64,000 nt of DNA from an uncultured Saprospiraceae bacterium (GCA_937139495.1 CAKZQC010000042.1:1-64000), one strand, 5' to 3'; counted from the first letter of the stretch, positions 45,301 to 53,805 are shown. A program made the numbers and translations. Notes: generated by a model from the letters alone, not told the origin.

Positions 45301-46419
45301 AGCTTCTATGACCAATTCCAAATTACTACCCGTACTCAAGTCAAAAGTAGGAGACATTAACCAATTTGAACTTCCAGTACCCGATAGGTTTACATAAGAG
45401 TAAAAACTAAACACATCGCTCCAACTAGAACTACCCCTACTAGTAGGTCCAGTAGTGGCAGTTCCTCCACGAGCCTCTATCCAGCATTGCGGCTCTGTAT
45501 CCTCGAAAGTGGTACTGTAGGGTGGTGAACTCGGTCCACAAGGCAAAGTAGCTGTACGTCCTGCTGTTTGACGGCTGGTATCACCTACGCCACAAATAGC
45601 TCTAACATGAAAAGCATATTTGCCAACATACGGAGATAGGTTAGATATTACTACTGGGTGTGTATTGACGAGGAGCTTAGTGCCTGTACCTTGCTCAAAT
45701 CCATTGGCACCATATTCTATCTCCCATTGAGTGGAAGTCCCATTTTCTGTCCAGTCCAGTCGTATATTATTGGACGTGATATTATCAATAACTAAGGCAC
45801 TTGGAGCGGCACAACTATTCAAGGTACTTATTTCAAAGTTATCAATAAAAACGTTATTTGAATTAGTGTTATTATTGGCAGATAAGACATAAAAGCCAAA
45901 TTTGACCACGCCAGTATAGCTTGCTAAATCAAGAAAAATACGATCACCTCCATGAAAAGTAGGTTCGCTACCCGCTGTCCAGAACCGCAAGATGTTATTG
46001 CTTGACCAAGTCAGCCCATTATCAGTAGAAATGACTACCGCTAAGGTATCGTCTGTGCCAAATGTAGCAGGAAGAAGCGGCCCAAAAAGAGTGGCGGTGA
46101 CATCAAACGATAATTCGTAGTTGGAGCTGCCTGTTCCCAAATCTATGCTAGGGCTAATGAGCCAACTAGGGGAGTTGATGAAACAATAAGCAGCATTGGA
46201 CGAAGTACTTATATTGCCAAAACCTCGCATTTGCCAACCAGAATTGGCAGTTACTAGAGGGGTGTTGATGACGCCTGTTGCTTCTGACCAACAAGAATCT
46301 AAAAATACCTCAAAATCTTCGTAGTAGTTTGGTGCAAAATTACTACAAGGAGTCTGAGCGGATATAGAAGAGGCTACGCTAAGCCAATAGATTAGAAGAA
46401 TAAACGAAATTTTATTCAT
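42328..46419 (-). CDS. Giant T9SS-secreted multidomain adhesin-like protein 3
   Basis: A 1,363-residue protein of the same type but more diverged. After the signal peptide (MNKISFILLIYWLSVASSISAQ) come jelly-roll, Fn3 and jelly-roll modules, then a run of consecutive fibronectin type III domains (LRADSVTMTTANLGF, TANAITTNTATIGW, LSSNTTYNATAVLHW, TTATISWAINSPATQ). A PPC-like beta-sandwich (DDLFYQFVIPPCTNSF), a CARDB-like domain (VAFLGMDSIYC), two SprB-type repeats (YLWSNG, YNWSNG) and a sorting domain ending RKFVVAKH follow. Its sorting domain resembles those of adhesins 1 and 2 at protein level, but its DNA is clearly different. No terminator was found right after the stop. Confidence 0.87.
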   Translation of the reverse strand: MNKISFILLIYWLSVASSISAQTPCSNFAPNYYEDFEVFLDSCWSEATGVINTPLVTANSGWQMRGFGNISTSSNAAYCFINSPSWLISPSIDLGTGSSNYELSFDVTATLFGPLLPATFGTDDTLAVVISTDNGLTWSSNNILRFWTAGSEPTFHGGDRIFLDLASYTGVVKFGFYVLSANNNTNSNNVFIDNFEISTLNSCAAPSALVIDNITSNNIRLDWTENGTSTQWEIEYGANGFEQGTGTKLLVNTHPVVISNLSPYVGKYAFHVRAICGVGDTSRQTAGRTATLPCGPSSPPYSTTFEDTEPQCWIEARGGTATTGPTSRGSSSWSDVFSFYSYVNLSGTGSSNWLMSPTFDLSTGSNLELVIEASSSDNGGAINPRMGSDDSVQINISIDSGATWTTIYSWNQQNSATTIYNDYLIDLSAYNSTNTMFGIRASNGTVNDAITSRFNLKRFEIRTAATCPTPSPLRADSVTMTTANLGFVENGSATEWQIEYGLQGFVPGTGILINTATNPFRASGLTPDRTYDYYARAICGIGDSSTWSSLGIFQTLISCPAPSLPTANAITTNTATIGWTENGNATQWEIQYGMAGFVVGSGTTVHTTNNPKTLIGLQSDTHYDYYIRAVCGANDSSRWSPVGSVVTLISCPAPSLLSSNTTYNATAVLHWTENATATQWQIEYGLAGFAIGTGTIINTTSNPDTIVGLQYSTNYDYYIRSICGPGDTSRWSPTGTFYTPVSCNTPYTTSSASTTATTATISWAINSPATQWEVEYGLAGFAIGTGITQLVSTNPTVVLSGLQSNSNYHYYIRSICGIGDTSNWSSPNTLQTACLLMPGDGAANAIQVGTLPYYDSRNNDSCYTNQGGFNTYDDLFYQFVIPPCTNSFTISLCGSSFNTILSLWAADATTYLTANNNYCGTQSSITINVNTNTNFAVGDTIYIVIEGNNTYSNQGLYNLAITSVACPPFEDIAPVAFLGMDSIYCGNDLFQSAQVIVSNQTAVDAYNVPYRALLNNNLVLTGSIPILAANSLDTLSLAAISSTVGSYNLKFYTYYQSDSLPINDTISIIGNSSDITASIINQQVTCFGLSDGSALANTTNGIPSYQYLWSNGTTNAQLTNVAKGLYTVVVSDSIGCIDSATANIIEPPLLTSTISTTTTPTLNSCTGTIDLTISGGIGTIIYNWSNGDTSQDLTNVVPATYMVTISDGYNCPTNDTVTIVCPPRPAFTIVSNQMYHTFMHASTMGDSSSGNKPIYSPSTIDQNQQDKTASVTGIPALTNISNLHLFPNPTNATIFVQLDLIKTANVTLQVTTIVGQSVVSKVVGTMQSELIELPTNNLASGVYILHINTGTEQITRKFVVAKH

Positions 46420-46444
46420 AGGGCAATTTTTTTGATAAAGTGAC

Positions 46445-46483
46445 TAATAAGTGAATGGTCGATTGGTAACCATTCACTTATTA
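46445..46483. other. Hairpin between mqnD and adhesin 3
   Basis: Perfect 14-bp arms TAATAAGTGAATGG and complement, 5 bases after the mqnD stop. It lacks a T-run on either strand, so it may be a weak terminator or an RNA-stability element. Confidence 0.55.
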
Positions 46484-46488
46484 ATCAG

Positions 46489-47325
46489 CTATTCTGTTGT
46501 TGTAAATATAGGTGTTGTAGGCATTTCAATTAACTGATTATCGACGGCTTGTCGTATCATATATTCGATAGCGGCTTTGCCTTTAGTTCCCAAATCAACA
46601 CTATACTCATTGACATACAAATTGATGTGCTGCTGCATGACTGCAATGTCCATTTCTTGTGCATGCTGTCGTGTATATTCTAGCGAGGATTGAGGATTGG
46701 CAAAAGCATATTCGATGCTTCTACGCAATACTCTATTGATTTTTTGCTGCACGGCAGTTGGTAGTGTTCTGCGAGCGACAATACCGCCTAATGGTATCGG
46801 TAATTGGGTGGTTTGTTCCCACCACTCGCCCAAATCAATCAACTTGACCAAACCTCTGTCTTGATACGTAAATCTATTTTCGTGTATAATCAGTCCTGCT
46901 TGTACAGTGCCATCTAGTACTTGTTGCTCTATGTCCGAAAACAAGACTTCTTTTTTCTGGTGTGCCTGCGGCAAACAAGCTGTCAACAAAAAATTGGCAG
47001 TCGTATATTTGCCTGGTATGGCAATAACAGACGGCGTGAGCTCTTCGAGTGGGATCGCTTGCTTCGCAATCAGCAAAGGACCACAGTTGTTGCCCAAAGC
47101 AGAACCACTAGTCAGCAAGATATAATCTTGGATTAGGTACAAATAAGCATGATAGCTCAGTTTGGTAACATCTAATTCGCCTTCTAAGGCTTTTTGGTTG
47201 AGTAGTTCCACATCGCCCAAGATGACCTCAAAGGTTAGTCCTTCGGTATCAATTTTTTGATGAATCATTGCATCAAAAATAAAGGTATCGTTAGGGCAAG
47301 GAGAAAAACCAAGTGTTAAGTTCAT
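46489..47325 (-). CDS. mqnD: 1,4-dihydroxy-6-naphthoate synthase (menaquinone, futalosine pathway)
   Basis: MqnD converts cyclic de-hypoxanthinylfutalosine to 1,4-dihydroxy-6-naphthoate on the futalosine route to menaquinone. The 278-residue protein has the family opening LTLGFSPCPNDTFIFDAMIH, then LDVTKLSYHAYLYL, GNNCGPLLIAK, IAIPGKYTTANFLL, GLIIHENRFTY and LPIPLGGIVARR, in the order expected for this periplasmic-binding-protein-like fold. Its ATG overlaps the stop of the upstream lipoprotein gene by one base (TAATG), so the two are translationally coupled. Other mqn genes are not in this window. Confidence 0.93.
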   Translation of the reverse strand: MNLTLGFSPCPNDTFIFDAMIHQKIDTEGLTFEVILGDVELLNQKALEGELDVTKLSYHAYLYLIQDYILLTSGSALGNNCGPLLIAKQAIPLEELTPSVIAIPGKYTTANFLLTACLPQAHQKKEVLFSDIEQQVLDGTVQAGLIIHENRFTYQDRGLVKLIDLGEWWEQTTQLPIPLGGIVARRTLPTAVQQKINRVLRRSIEYAFANPQSSLEYTRQHAQEMDIAVMQQHINLYVNEYSVDLGTKGKAAIEYMIRQAVDNQLIEMPTTPIFTTTE

Positions 47326-47852
47326 TATTCAGGATTTTGCAAAGCAGCTTCTGCTACTTTTTTGGCAGTTTGATATTGATTCCAAATGTTTTTTTCGCTG
47401 GTTTCGCTGATGCCAACTACTGCTTCGCCATTGGTCATAACATACATCAACTCTTCACCTTCAAACACATAAATAAAGTCGTTTTGTTCAAATACAGCAG
47501 CGGCGTTTTTTAGAAAATAAACTGCTGCATTGTTTCCGACACCTATTAATTTTACCTTTCCAACTTTTTCTTTGTTTTCGTCTGTGAAATAAGTTGTCGT
47601 TTCAATAAAACCATCTATTTTATTACCTACTACATAAGGCATTTTGCCTTCGTTGATTTGACTTGCGATTACCTCTGTTTCGTCTATCAACGGAATTACT
47701 TGAGATTTGGTCCATACATTTTCATGGATTTCGGTAGTCTGTTGATCACGTGTATCTACAGGAGCAGCCATTGGAGAAACTGCACTATGGTCGTTATTGC
47801 CACCACAAGCAAATAGAAGTAGTAGGAGACAAGCGGAAAAGAATTTTTTCAT
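47325..47852 (-). CDS. Lipoprotein of unknown function
   Basis: A 175-residue lipoprotein. The signal peptide ends in the lipobox LLFACGG, giving an N-terminal acylated Cys. The mature part (from about 45) includes KSQVIPLIDETEVIASQINEGKMPYVVGNKIDGFIETTTYFTDENKEKVGKV, a compact alpha/beta domain with no recognised family. It is upstream of mqnD with overlapping stop and start codons. Whether it has any link to menaquinone synthesis is unknown; the overlap only shows shared translation. Confidence 0.75.
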   Translation of the reverse strand: MKKFFSACLLLLLFACGGNNDHSAVSPMAAPVDTRDQQTTEIHENVWTKSQVIPLIDETEVIASQINEGKMPYVVGNKIDGFIETTTYFTDENKEKVGKVKLIGVGNNAAVYFLKNAAAVFEQNDFIYVFEGEELMYVMTNGEAVVGISETSEKNIWNQYQTAKKVAEAALQNPE

Positions 47853-47895
47853 AGATTCTAGTTATTTTGAGATTTAAAAAAGTAAAAATACAAAA

Positions 47896-47931
47896 AATAG
47901 CAGATACTTACCTAAATAAGTATCTGCTATT
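47896..47931 (-). terminator. Terminator of the endonuclease pair
   Basis: Perfect 15-bp arms (AATAGCAGATACTTA with complement), a 6-base loop, then a T-rich tail on the minus strand. Confidence 0.8.
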
Positions 47932-47957
47932 GAATATTTTGACCAACAAACGAAAAT

Positions 47958-49061
47958 CTATTTAGAGATAACCATTTTTTTAGCAAAAACGGTGGTCTTG
48001 CCTCCTTTTGTTAGGGCTATTTTGTAGTAATAGATGCCGCTGTCATAAGCTTGAGCATCAAACGTAACTTCATGGTAACCATTAGCTTGTTCTGTTTGTA
48101 CCAATGTTTTTATTTTTCGTCCTAGTTGGTCATATACTTCGAGTAGCACCGTTTGAGATTGCTCCAGTTGATAAGCAATAGTAGTAGATTGCCCGAAAGG
48201 GTTGGGGAAATTCTGGAAAGAAGCCAAGCCGACATCTTCCATTTTGCGCACCGCTACATTGACAGGGGTACAACTAATACTAGAACAATAGGTACGTTGT
48301 GGCAACGTACAATCCAATACAAAAGGGTTGACCTTGTTTTGCTGAATAAGACTGATTCTGGAAGAGCGTATCCATTCCAAACTATCGACAGGGTCATCAA
48401 TGTGCCATTGGCAAAGTTCGTTTACTTGACGATTGAAAAAAGCTGGGTCAGCAGCATCGGCGTCAGCCTTGTACATAGTATAAAAATAGAACATAGCACG
48501 GGCTACATTTCCTTTGTGTTCATCTCTAGGCTCAAATTCTACATTGTTTTGGAGTGAGCTGTACAGATAACGCTGATTGGCGGGTGGTGGTGTCGTTATT
48601 TCGGTATTATTGATAAACCATTTATCGACCGAATTGTCGGTCGTAAGACCAAAACGGACACTCCCTCTAGCATTGTTGGCTCTAGCTCTAGTCGGAAACA
48701 TGTGATGCAAGTCGGCACGACCAGCACTATTATTTACTTTGTTTTGAGGATAGGTGTGTTCGGTATCTATACTGCGAGTACTCGCATTGTCATACATAAG
48801 CGTAGATGGATCTCCTACGGGATTTAGATAGCGTTTTAGTCCTGTATAAACGCATTCTACGGTATCGTTTTGTGCATAGACATTCTTAAACATATAATCA
48901 CGACATTGTGCGTAGGTATAAGTAATAACGGGTTTGTAATCTTGTACTAGTTTGGTCAATAAAACTTGTCCTGAATCACTGCTGTGTACAGGTGTGTGGC
49001 GATATTGGCTATAGCCAACCAGAGAAGAAAACAAACAAAGTGTCGTTAATATATTTTTCAT
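47958..49061 (-). CDS. Secreted endonuclease I family protein with T9SS sorting domain (paralogue A)
   Basis: A 367-residue secreted nuclease of the EndoI/His-Me finger superfamily. The signal peptide ends near VGYSQ. The catalytic region is DTEHTYPQNKVNNSAGRADLHHMFPTRARANNARG (about residues 99-132), with the key H102, H119/H120 and N129-N130, matching the pattern of Vibrio Vvn and E. coli EndA. The C-terminal roughly 85 residues (LASFQNFPNPFGQSTTIAYQ ... KKMVISK) are a Por-type sorting domain. It probably degrades extracellular DNA for nutrition or competition. It lies three bases downstream of its paralogue B. Confidence 0.9.
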   Translation of the reverse strand: MKNILTTLCLFSSLVGYSQYRHTPVHSSDSGQVLLTKLVQDYKPVITYTYAQCRDYMFKNVYAQNDTVECVYTGLKRYLNPVGDPSTLMYDNASTRSIDTEHTYPQNKVNNSAGRADLHHMFPTRARANNARGSVRFGLTTDNSVDKWFINNTEITTPPPANQRYLYSSLQNNVEFEPRDEHKGNVARAMFYFYTMYKADADAADPAFFNRQVNELCQWHIDDPVDSLEWIRSSRISLIQQNKVNPFVLDCTLPQRTYCSSISCTPVNVAVRKMEDVGLASFQNFPNPFGQSTTIAYQLEQSQTVLLEVYDQLGRKIKTLVQTEQANGYHEVTFDAQAYDSGIYYYKIALTKGGKTTVFAKKMVISK

Positions 49062-49064
49062 GAT

Positions 49065-50168
49065 TTATCTTTTAAGAACAATAGGTTGTGTCACAATCTG
49101 TGTAGTAGTGCCAGATTGCAGCGATAGCTTGTAATAATAGACTCCATTAGGGGAGTCTTGTGGTTTCCATTGATGTGTTTGTACACCATTAAGTTTTTTA
49201 TGGCTGGCCAAGGTAGCAATTTTTTGCCCAACAGCATTGTATATTTCTAACAAAACTAGTTGTGGAAACGTTAAGTCGTAGCTAATATTGATTTGCTGAT
49301 CGAATGGATTGGGGTAATGATTAATCGCTAGGGGAGTGTTAGCTACTTCGTCAACGGCAATTGTTGTCGGTTCACAAACGGTATTGCTACAGTGTGTTCT
49401 GCCTGCTAGACTACAGTCCAATACAAAAGGGTTGGGTTTGCCTTCTTGATACTCTGCAATAGCATAGGTGCGTTGCCATTCCATACTATCGACAGGGTCT
49501 GCCAAATGCCAAGCACAGAGGGTGTTTATTTGGTCGTCAAAAAACAAAGGGTCGGCAGCTTCTGCTTCGGCTCTATAGATGGTATAAAAATACAAAGCGG
49601 CACGGGCTATATTTCCCTTGCTCTCATCTCTTGGCTCGAAGTGCGTAGCAGTTTCCGATTTGCTATACAAATAGTACTGTTCGGCATTCGGTGCAACGGT
49701 TAAGACTTGATCTTTCATGAACCACTTGTTGACCATTATTTCTGGAATAGTCCCGTAAGGATTGTTGCTGCGAGTCGAATTGACATTGGATTTGGCAGGG
49801 AATAGATTGTGCATATCTGCTCTCGCTACGCCCGAGGCTCCTTTGCTTTGTGGGTAAACATGCTCTGCATTCATAGACTGTCTGCTATTGCGGTCATATA
49901 GGTGCGTAGAAGGATCTATGCCTAGCGGCACATCTCTAGCAAATCCTGTATAAATACAACGAATCGAATCGCCATGGCGATCAATCCGTGCATACATCGT
50001 ATCTCTAGCATCGTCATAATCCAACAAATCGGTTGGTCTATAAGTAACCAACAGACTATCTAGCAAATCTGCTCCCGAGGTGTTCGGTAGTAGCACTGTT
50101 TGTTGGTATTGAGCAATAGAAAAAAGGGGAAAGAGGGTGAGGAGCAAAGTAGTGTGTAATTGCTTCAT
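49065..50168 (-). CDS. Secreted endonuclease I family protein with T9SS sorting domain (paralogue B)
   Basis: A 367-residue paralogue of the next gene, with the same length and domain order: signal peptide (MKQLHTTLLLTLFPLFSIAQ), EndoI domain with MNAEHVYPQSKGASGVARADMHNLFPAKSNVNSTRS (H103, H120), and a sorting domain (LAINHYPNPFDQQINISYDL ... TQPIVLKR). The second histidine of the HH pair in A is Asn here (MHNLFP), the more common form. Paralogue A starts only three bases after its stop, so they are one transcript and probably a tandem duplication. The sequences are well diverged, so the duplication is old. Confidence 0.9.
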   Translation of the reverse strand: MKQLHTTLLLTLFPLFSIAQYQQTVLLPNTSGADLLDSLLVTYRPTDLLDYDDARDTMYARIDRHGDSIRCIYTGFARDVPLGIDPSTHLYDRNSRQSMNAEHVYPQSKGASGVARADMHNLFPAKSNVNSTRSNNPYGTIPEIMVNKWFMKDQVLTVAPNAEQYYLYSKSETATHFEPRDESKGNIARAALYFYTIYRAEAEAADPLFFDDQINTLCAWHLADPVDSMEWQRTYAIAEYQEGKPNPFVLDCSLAGRTHCSNTVCEPTTIAVDEVANTPLAINHYPNPFDQQINISYDLTFPQLVLLEIYNAVGQKIATLASHKKLNGVQTHQWKPQDSPNGVYYYKLSLQSGTTTQIVTQPIVLKR

Positions 50169-50296
50169 CAGAAAAAGTGTAGTGTGTTGTGTGATTGATT
50201 CCTAGCAGTGTTTTATTTGGCTCTCTGTTTGTTTTGGTGAAATTTAATGCCGCTTGGGTGTTAAATATAAATAAAAAATTTCGTTAAAAAAAAATA

Positions 50297-50328
50297 AAAG
50301 TTCTCTAAGATGTATCTTAGAGAACTTT
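50297..50328 (-). terminator. Terminator of the GAPDH gene
   Basis: Perfect 14-bp arms (AAAGTTCTCTAAGA with complement), a 4-base loop, and a T-run on the minus strand. Confidence 0.85.
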
Positions 50329-50360
50329 CAAAATATATATATGCGATGTTAGACTATAGT

Positions 50361-51836
50361 CTAATAATATCTATAACGACGAACCTGAGCCGCATATTTA
50401 GCCAAACGTAGTACTTGACGGGTGTAGCCGTATTCGTTGTCGTACCAGACATAGACGGTTACGGTTTTGCCATCGGCACTTACTTGTGTGGCAGGAGCAT
50501 CAAAAACAGAAGCCGCAGAAGTTCCAATCACATCCGTAGAAACAAATTCCTTGGAGGTAGAGTATTTGATTTGCTCAATCAAGTCGCCATACAAAGAGGC
50601 ATGACGCATCATTTCGTTTAATTTTTCGATGGTCGTTTCGTTTTCGACATTGAGTGTCATTACTGCCAACGAACCATCTGGGGTCGGTACTCGTATAGCC
50701 GAACCGGTCAATTTGCCGCTAAGGCTAGGAATAACTTTGCTTACTGCCGAGGCAGCACCCGTAGAAGTAATCACCATATTGACAGCGGCTGCACGTCCAC
50801 GTCTTTCCTTACTGTTGTAATTGTCGAGCAAGTTTTGTGCATTGGTATAAGCGTGAATCGTCTCTAGGTGACCATTATTGATACCCAAATTATCGTGTAG
50901 TACTTTGAGTACTGGAGCGATGGCATTGGTGGTACAAGAAGCCGCACAGAATACGGTGTCTTCCTCAAAGTTCAAATCCTTTTGGTTGATACCATGTACA
51001 ATATTCTTGATGCCCTTGCCAGGAGCCGTGAACAGCACTTGCTTGATACCAGGGCGGAGGTGACGGCTCAAACTTTCTTTGTCTCTCCACGCACCTGTAT
51101 TGTCAATAAGAATAGCATCTTTGATACCATATTCTAGGTAGTCAATATCTTCTGGACTATTCGCAAAAATAACCTGAACTCTACAACTATTGACAATCAA
51201 TTGTTGGTTTTGCTCATCGACACGTACCGTACCACGTAGCTTGCCATGTATAGAATCTTTGCGAAGCAAAGACGCTCTTTTGTTCAGCTCTTCTGCTGGA
51301 TTTTCTTTGTTTTTGGGGCGAACAACAATCGCTTTGAGGCGCAATTGTTCTCCTTTGCCCATCATTTCTATCAAACAACGAGCAGCTAGACGACCAATAC
51401 GACCAAAACCATACAAGACGACATCTCTCGGCTCTATGGTTTTTGCTTTTTTGGCTTCCGAGCCAATAAACTGCGATAATTCAGAACTCACAAAGTGAAT
51501 CATATCCAACTCTTGATCGCTGTTGAGCCAGTTCAGTGCCAACTTGCCAATATCAATACGAGCAGGTGCCAAATCCAATTGGGCAATCGCTTTGACTATC
51601 TCCAAGCTCATTTGCATATTGATAGGCTGTTTTGCATAATTTTTGGCAAACAGGTGATCGTTGATGACTTCGGTTGGTCGAGCATCGTAGATATTTCTTC
51701 TAAAAAGTATGATTTCTACACCTCTATCAAAACGTAGTTCTCCTACAATTTTGAGTAGTTCTAAGGCGGCTTTTTCGTCCTCGCGCCAAGTACTAAGATG
51801 CGATTCAAATTGGTTTTCTAAGGTTACTGCGTCCAT
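50361..51836 (-). CDS. gap: N-terminally extended glyceraldehyde-3-phosphate dehydrogenase
   Basis: A 491-residue GAPDH, about 150 longer than the classical enzyme. The NAD(P) domain begins at VVLYGFGRIGRLAARCL (139-155). The catalytic Cys is C301 in AASCTTNAIAP and the base is H328 in ETIHAYT. The C-terminal WYDNEYGYTRQVLRLAKYA is canonical. The N-terminal 135 residues are an added helical domain. After the second strand the sequence is VVRPKNKENPAEELNKRASLLRKDSIHGK, not the usual Asn-Asp, so coenzyme use may differ from the glycolytic NAD enzyme. Proteins of about 480 residues with this layout are known in Bacteroidota and some Proteobacteria and may act in gluconeogenesis. Confidence 0.92.
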   Translation of the reverse strand: MDAVTLENQFESHLSTWREDEKAALELLKIVGELRFDRGVEIILFRRNIYDARPTEVINDHLFAKNYAKQPINMQMSLEIVKAIAQLDLAPARIDIGKLALNWLNSDQELDMIHFVSSELSQFIGSEAKKAKTIEPRDVVLYGFGRIGRLAARCLIEMMGKGEQLRLKAIVVRPKNKENPAEELNKRASLLRKDSIHGKLRGTVRVDEQNQQLIVNSCRVQVIFANSPEDIDYLEYGIKDAILIDNTGAWRDKESLSRHLRPGIKQVLFTAPGKGIKNIVHGINQKDLNFEEDTVFCAASCTTNAIAPVLKVLHDNLGINNGHLETIHAYTNAQNLLDNYNSKERRGRAAAVNMVITSTGAASAVSKVIPSLSGKLTGSAIRVPTPDGSLAVMTLNVENETTIEKLNEMMRHASLYGDLIEQIKYSTSKEFVSTDVIGTSAASVFDAPATQVSADGKTVTVYVWYDNEYGYTRQVLRLAKYAAQVRRYRYY

Positions 51837-52093
51837 TTTTCTATTTAGTTATAAATTACTCTGCTAAGGGGCAGAAAGACTATAAGTTAATTTGTTACAG
51901 ATTGCAAAAATCGTGTTTTTTTGCTAGAAATAGCAGGTTTTAGCATTATTTTTTGTGAGATAACTAGCTAAAAATGTGTATTGTTTCAATACTTAATTTT
52001 AAATTAACCTCCGAACCTTAAATCAAAACCATTGTTTTGAGTACATTTACAAGCTAGAATAAATAAACAGAATAACCTAAAAAAATAGAACAC

Positions 52094-52885
52094 ATGGACT
52101 TGAATCTCATCAATAAAAATGCGTTGGTGTGCGGTAGCACACAGGGTATCGGACAAGCAGCAGCTATACAGTTGGCTCAAATGGGCGCAAACATCACTTT
52201 GGTAGCTCGCACCGAAACCAAACTCAAAAACACCTTGCACTTATTGGACACGAGTCAAGGTCAAGTACATGATTATATAACAGCAGATTTTTCTCACCCA
52301 GACCAATTGCAACAAGCACTAGAGGCACACCAAGCAGTAAGCTACACGGTGTATCATATCTTGCTGAATAATACAGGAGGTCCTGCAGGTGGTGCTATAC
52401 AAACGGCTAATATTAGTGAATTTAGAGCAGCGTTTGAGATGCACTTGATTTGCAATCAAATATTGGTACAAACCGTAATCGCAGGCATGAAAGAGTCTGG
52501 TTATGGTCGTATTATCAATGTGATTTCGACTTCCGTCAAACAGCCACTCAATGGGCTAGGTGTTTCCAATACGATAAGAGGTGCTGTAGCGAATTGGTCC
52601 AAAACATTAGCCAATGAGTTGGGCGAATTTGGGATAACGGTCAATAATGTATTGCCAGGGGCAACACATACCGCTCGCTTAGAGTCGATTATAGAAAATA
52701 AGGCGATTAAAACAGGCGAAAGTACCACTGATATTACCGAAAAAATGCAGTCTATCATTCCTGCCAAACGTTTTGCGATAGCAGAAGAAATAGCCAATGC
52801 CATTGCCTTTTTGGCGTCTCCAGCAGCAGGGTATATCAATGGTGTCAACTTGCCAGTAGATGGCGGAAGAACAAAGTCTTTGTAA
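52094..52885 (+). CDS. SDR-family protein lacking the catalytic Tyr/Lys (BKR-like)
   Basis: A 263-residue SDR. The cofactor motif is GSTQGIG (14-20) and the structural motif is NNTGG (92-96). Where classical SDRs have YxxxK, the sequence is S158-N-T-I-R162 within GLGVSNTIRGAVANWSKTLA, so the active Tyr and Lys are absent; Ser remains in ISTSVKQ. The C-terminal NGVNLPVDGGRTKSL is typical. A described BKR-like SDR subgroup has the same substitutions, so this is a family trait and not recent decay. Catalysis, if any, must differ. The gene diverges from GAPDH and lies 63 bases upstream of hpt. Confidence 0.85.
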   Translation: MDLNLINKNALVCGSTQGIGQAAAIQLAQMGANITLVARTETKLKNTLHLLDTSQGQVHDYITADFSHPDQLQQALEAHQAVSYTVYHILLNNTGGPAGGAIQTANISEFRAAFEMHLICNQILVQTVIAGMKESGYGRIINVISTSVKQPLNGLGVSNTIRGAVANWSKTLANELGEFGITVNNVLPGATHTARLESIIENKAIKTGESTTDITEKMQSIIPAKRFAIAEEIANAIAFLASPAAGYINGVNLPVDGGRTKSL

Positions 52886-52948
52886 AAAAATTCTTGTCAA
52901 AATTAATTTTAGCCGATTGGTCATAGCCAATTATTGAAATAAAAAATA

Positions 52949-53509
52949 ATGAGCAAAAAGATAGTGACGTGTAGAGATAAACAATTTGAACTGTTTATTG
53001 ATAGCGAACAACTTCAGAAAAGAATAAAAGTACTCACAGAACGAATCAATACAGAATATAAAGGAAAAACGCCTGTTTTTTTGTCGGTACTCAATGGTGT
53101 CTTTCGTTTTGCAGCCGATGTGGTGAAGCACATAGAAATTGATTGCGAAATTAGCTTTGTCAAAATTCGCTCTTATACAGGTATGAAAAGCGGCGATTTG
53201 GCAACTCTTATCGGTTTAGATACTGACCTAGAAGGCAGAGAAGTCATTATATTGGAAGATATTGTTGATACAGGCAAAACCTTGTATCACTTCTTGCCAG
53301 AACTTCAAAAAATGAAGCCTGCTTCTGTCAAAATCATGACTTTATTGGTCAAACCAGAAGCGGCTCAATATGAAGTGCCGTTGTCTTTTGTCGGCTTTTC
53401 GGTACCCAATTATTTCTTGTTGGGTTATGGATTGGATTACGATGGTTTGGGCAGACATTACAACGATTTGTACAAAGTAATAGAAGCACCTGTCGTCAAG
53501 AAAAACTAA
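52949..53509 (+). CDS. hpt: Hypoxanthine phosphoribosyltransferase
   Basis: A 186-residue purine-salvage enzyme that joins hypoxanthine or guanine to PRPP. The PRPP-binding motif is VIILEDIVDTGKTLYHF, with the adjacent acidic pair. Flexible-loop residues KIRSYTGMKSGD and the C-terminal VGFSVPNYFLLGYGLDYDGLGRHYNDL are also characteristic of HPRT. Same strand as and close to the SDR gene. A strong terminator follows. Confidence 0.95.
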   Translation: MSKKIVTCRDKQFELFIDSEQLQKRIKVLTERINTEYKGKTPVFLSVLNGVFRFAADVVKHIEIDCEISFVKIRSYTGMKSGDLATLIGLDTDLEGREVIILEDIVDTGKTLYHFLPELQKMKPASVKIMTLLVKPEAAQYEVPLSFVGFSVPNYFLLGYGLDYDGLGRHYNDLYKVIEAPVVKKN

Positions 53510-53533
53510 ATAACCGCTACCATACATAAATTC

Positions 53534-53571
53534 AAAAGAGCCTCAAACGACTTAACGTTTGAGGCTCTTTT
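53534..53571. terminator. Terminator after hpt
   Basis: Perfect 16-bp arms (AAAAGAGCCTCAAACG with complement) around a 6-base loop, ending in four T residues. Confidence 0.85.
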
Positions 53572-53758
53572 ATGTCAATTAGTAGCCTAAAAAAACATAG
53601 TTCATAACTAAAAGATTAGTTGATTTAACGATTTTTATTTTTACCTTTCCAACTATTTCCCGTTCAAAAAAATATCGTAAAATTTTATTTGTAAAATTTA
53701 GATATAAAAGGTTTATTTTGAATCCAATTGGATAAAGTGAAGCGGGTAGGGGTTCTGC

Positions 53759-53805
53759 TTAGACGTGCTCTTAGAATAGAACACTCTTACTCAAAGCGTG
53801 TCTAA
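53759..53805. repeat. 12-base repeat unit and its inverse over a stop codon
   Basis: TTAGACGTGCTCTTAG at 53759-53774 and GCGTGTCTAA at 53796-53805 are inverted copies of the unit seen at 23481 and 63506. The second overlaps the stop codon of the minus-strand methyltransferase-like gene. Confidence 0.55.

Noticed and set aside
31663-46419. A mobile element as the cause of the adhesin duplication
   Set aside because: No transposase, terminal inverted repeats or target duplications are visible at the segment edges; homologous recombination explains it better.
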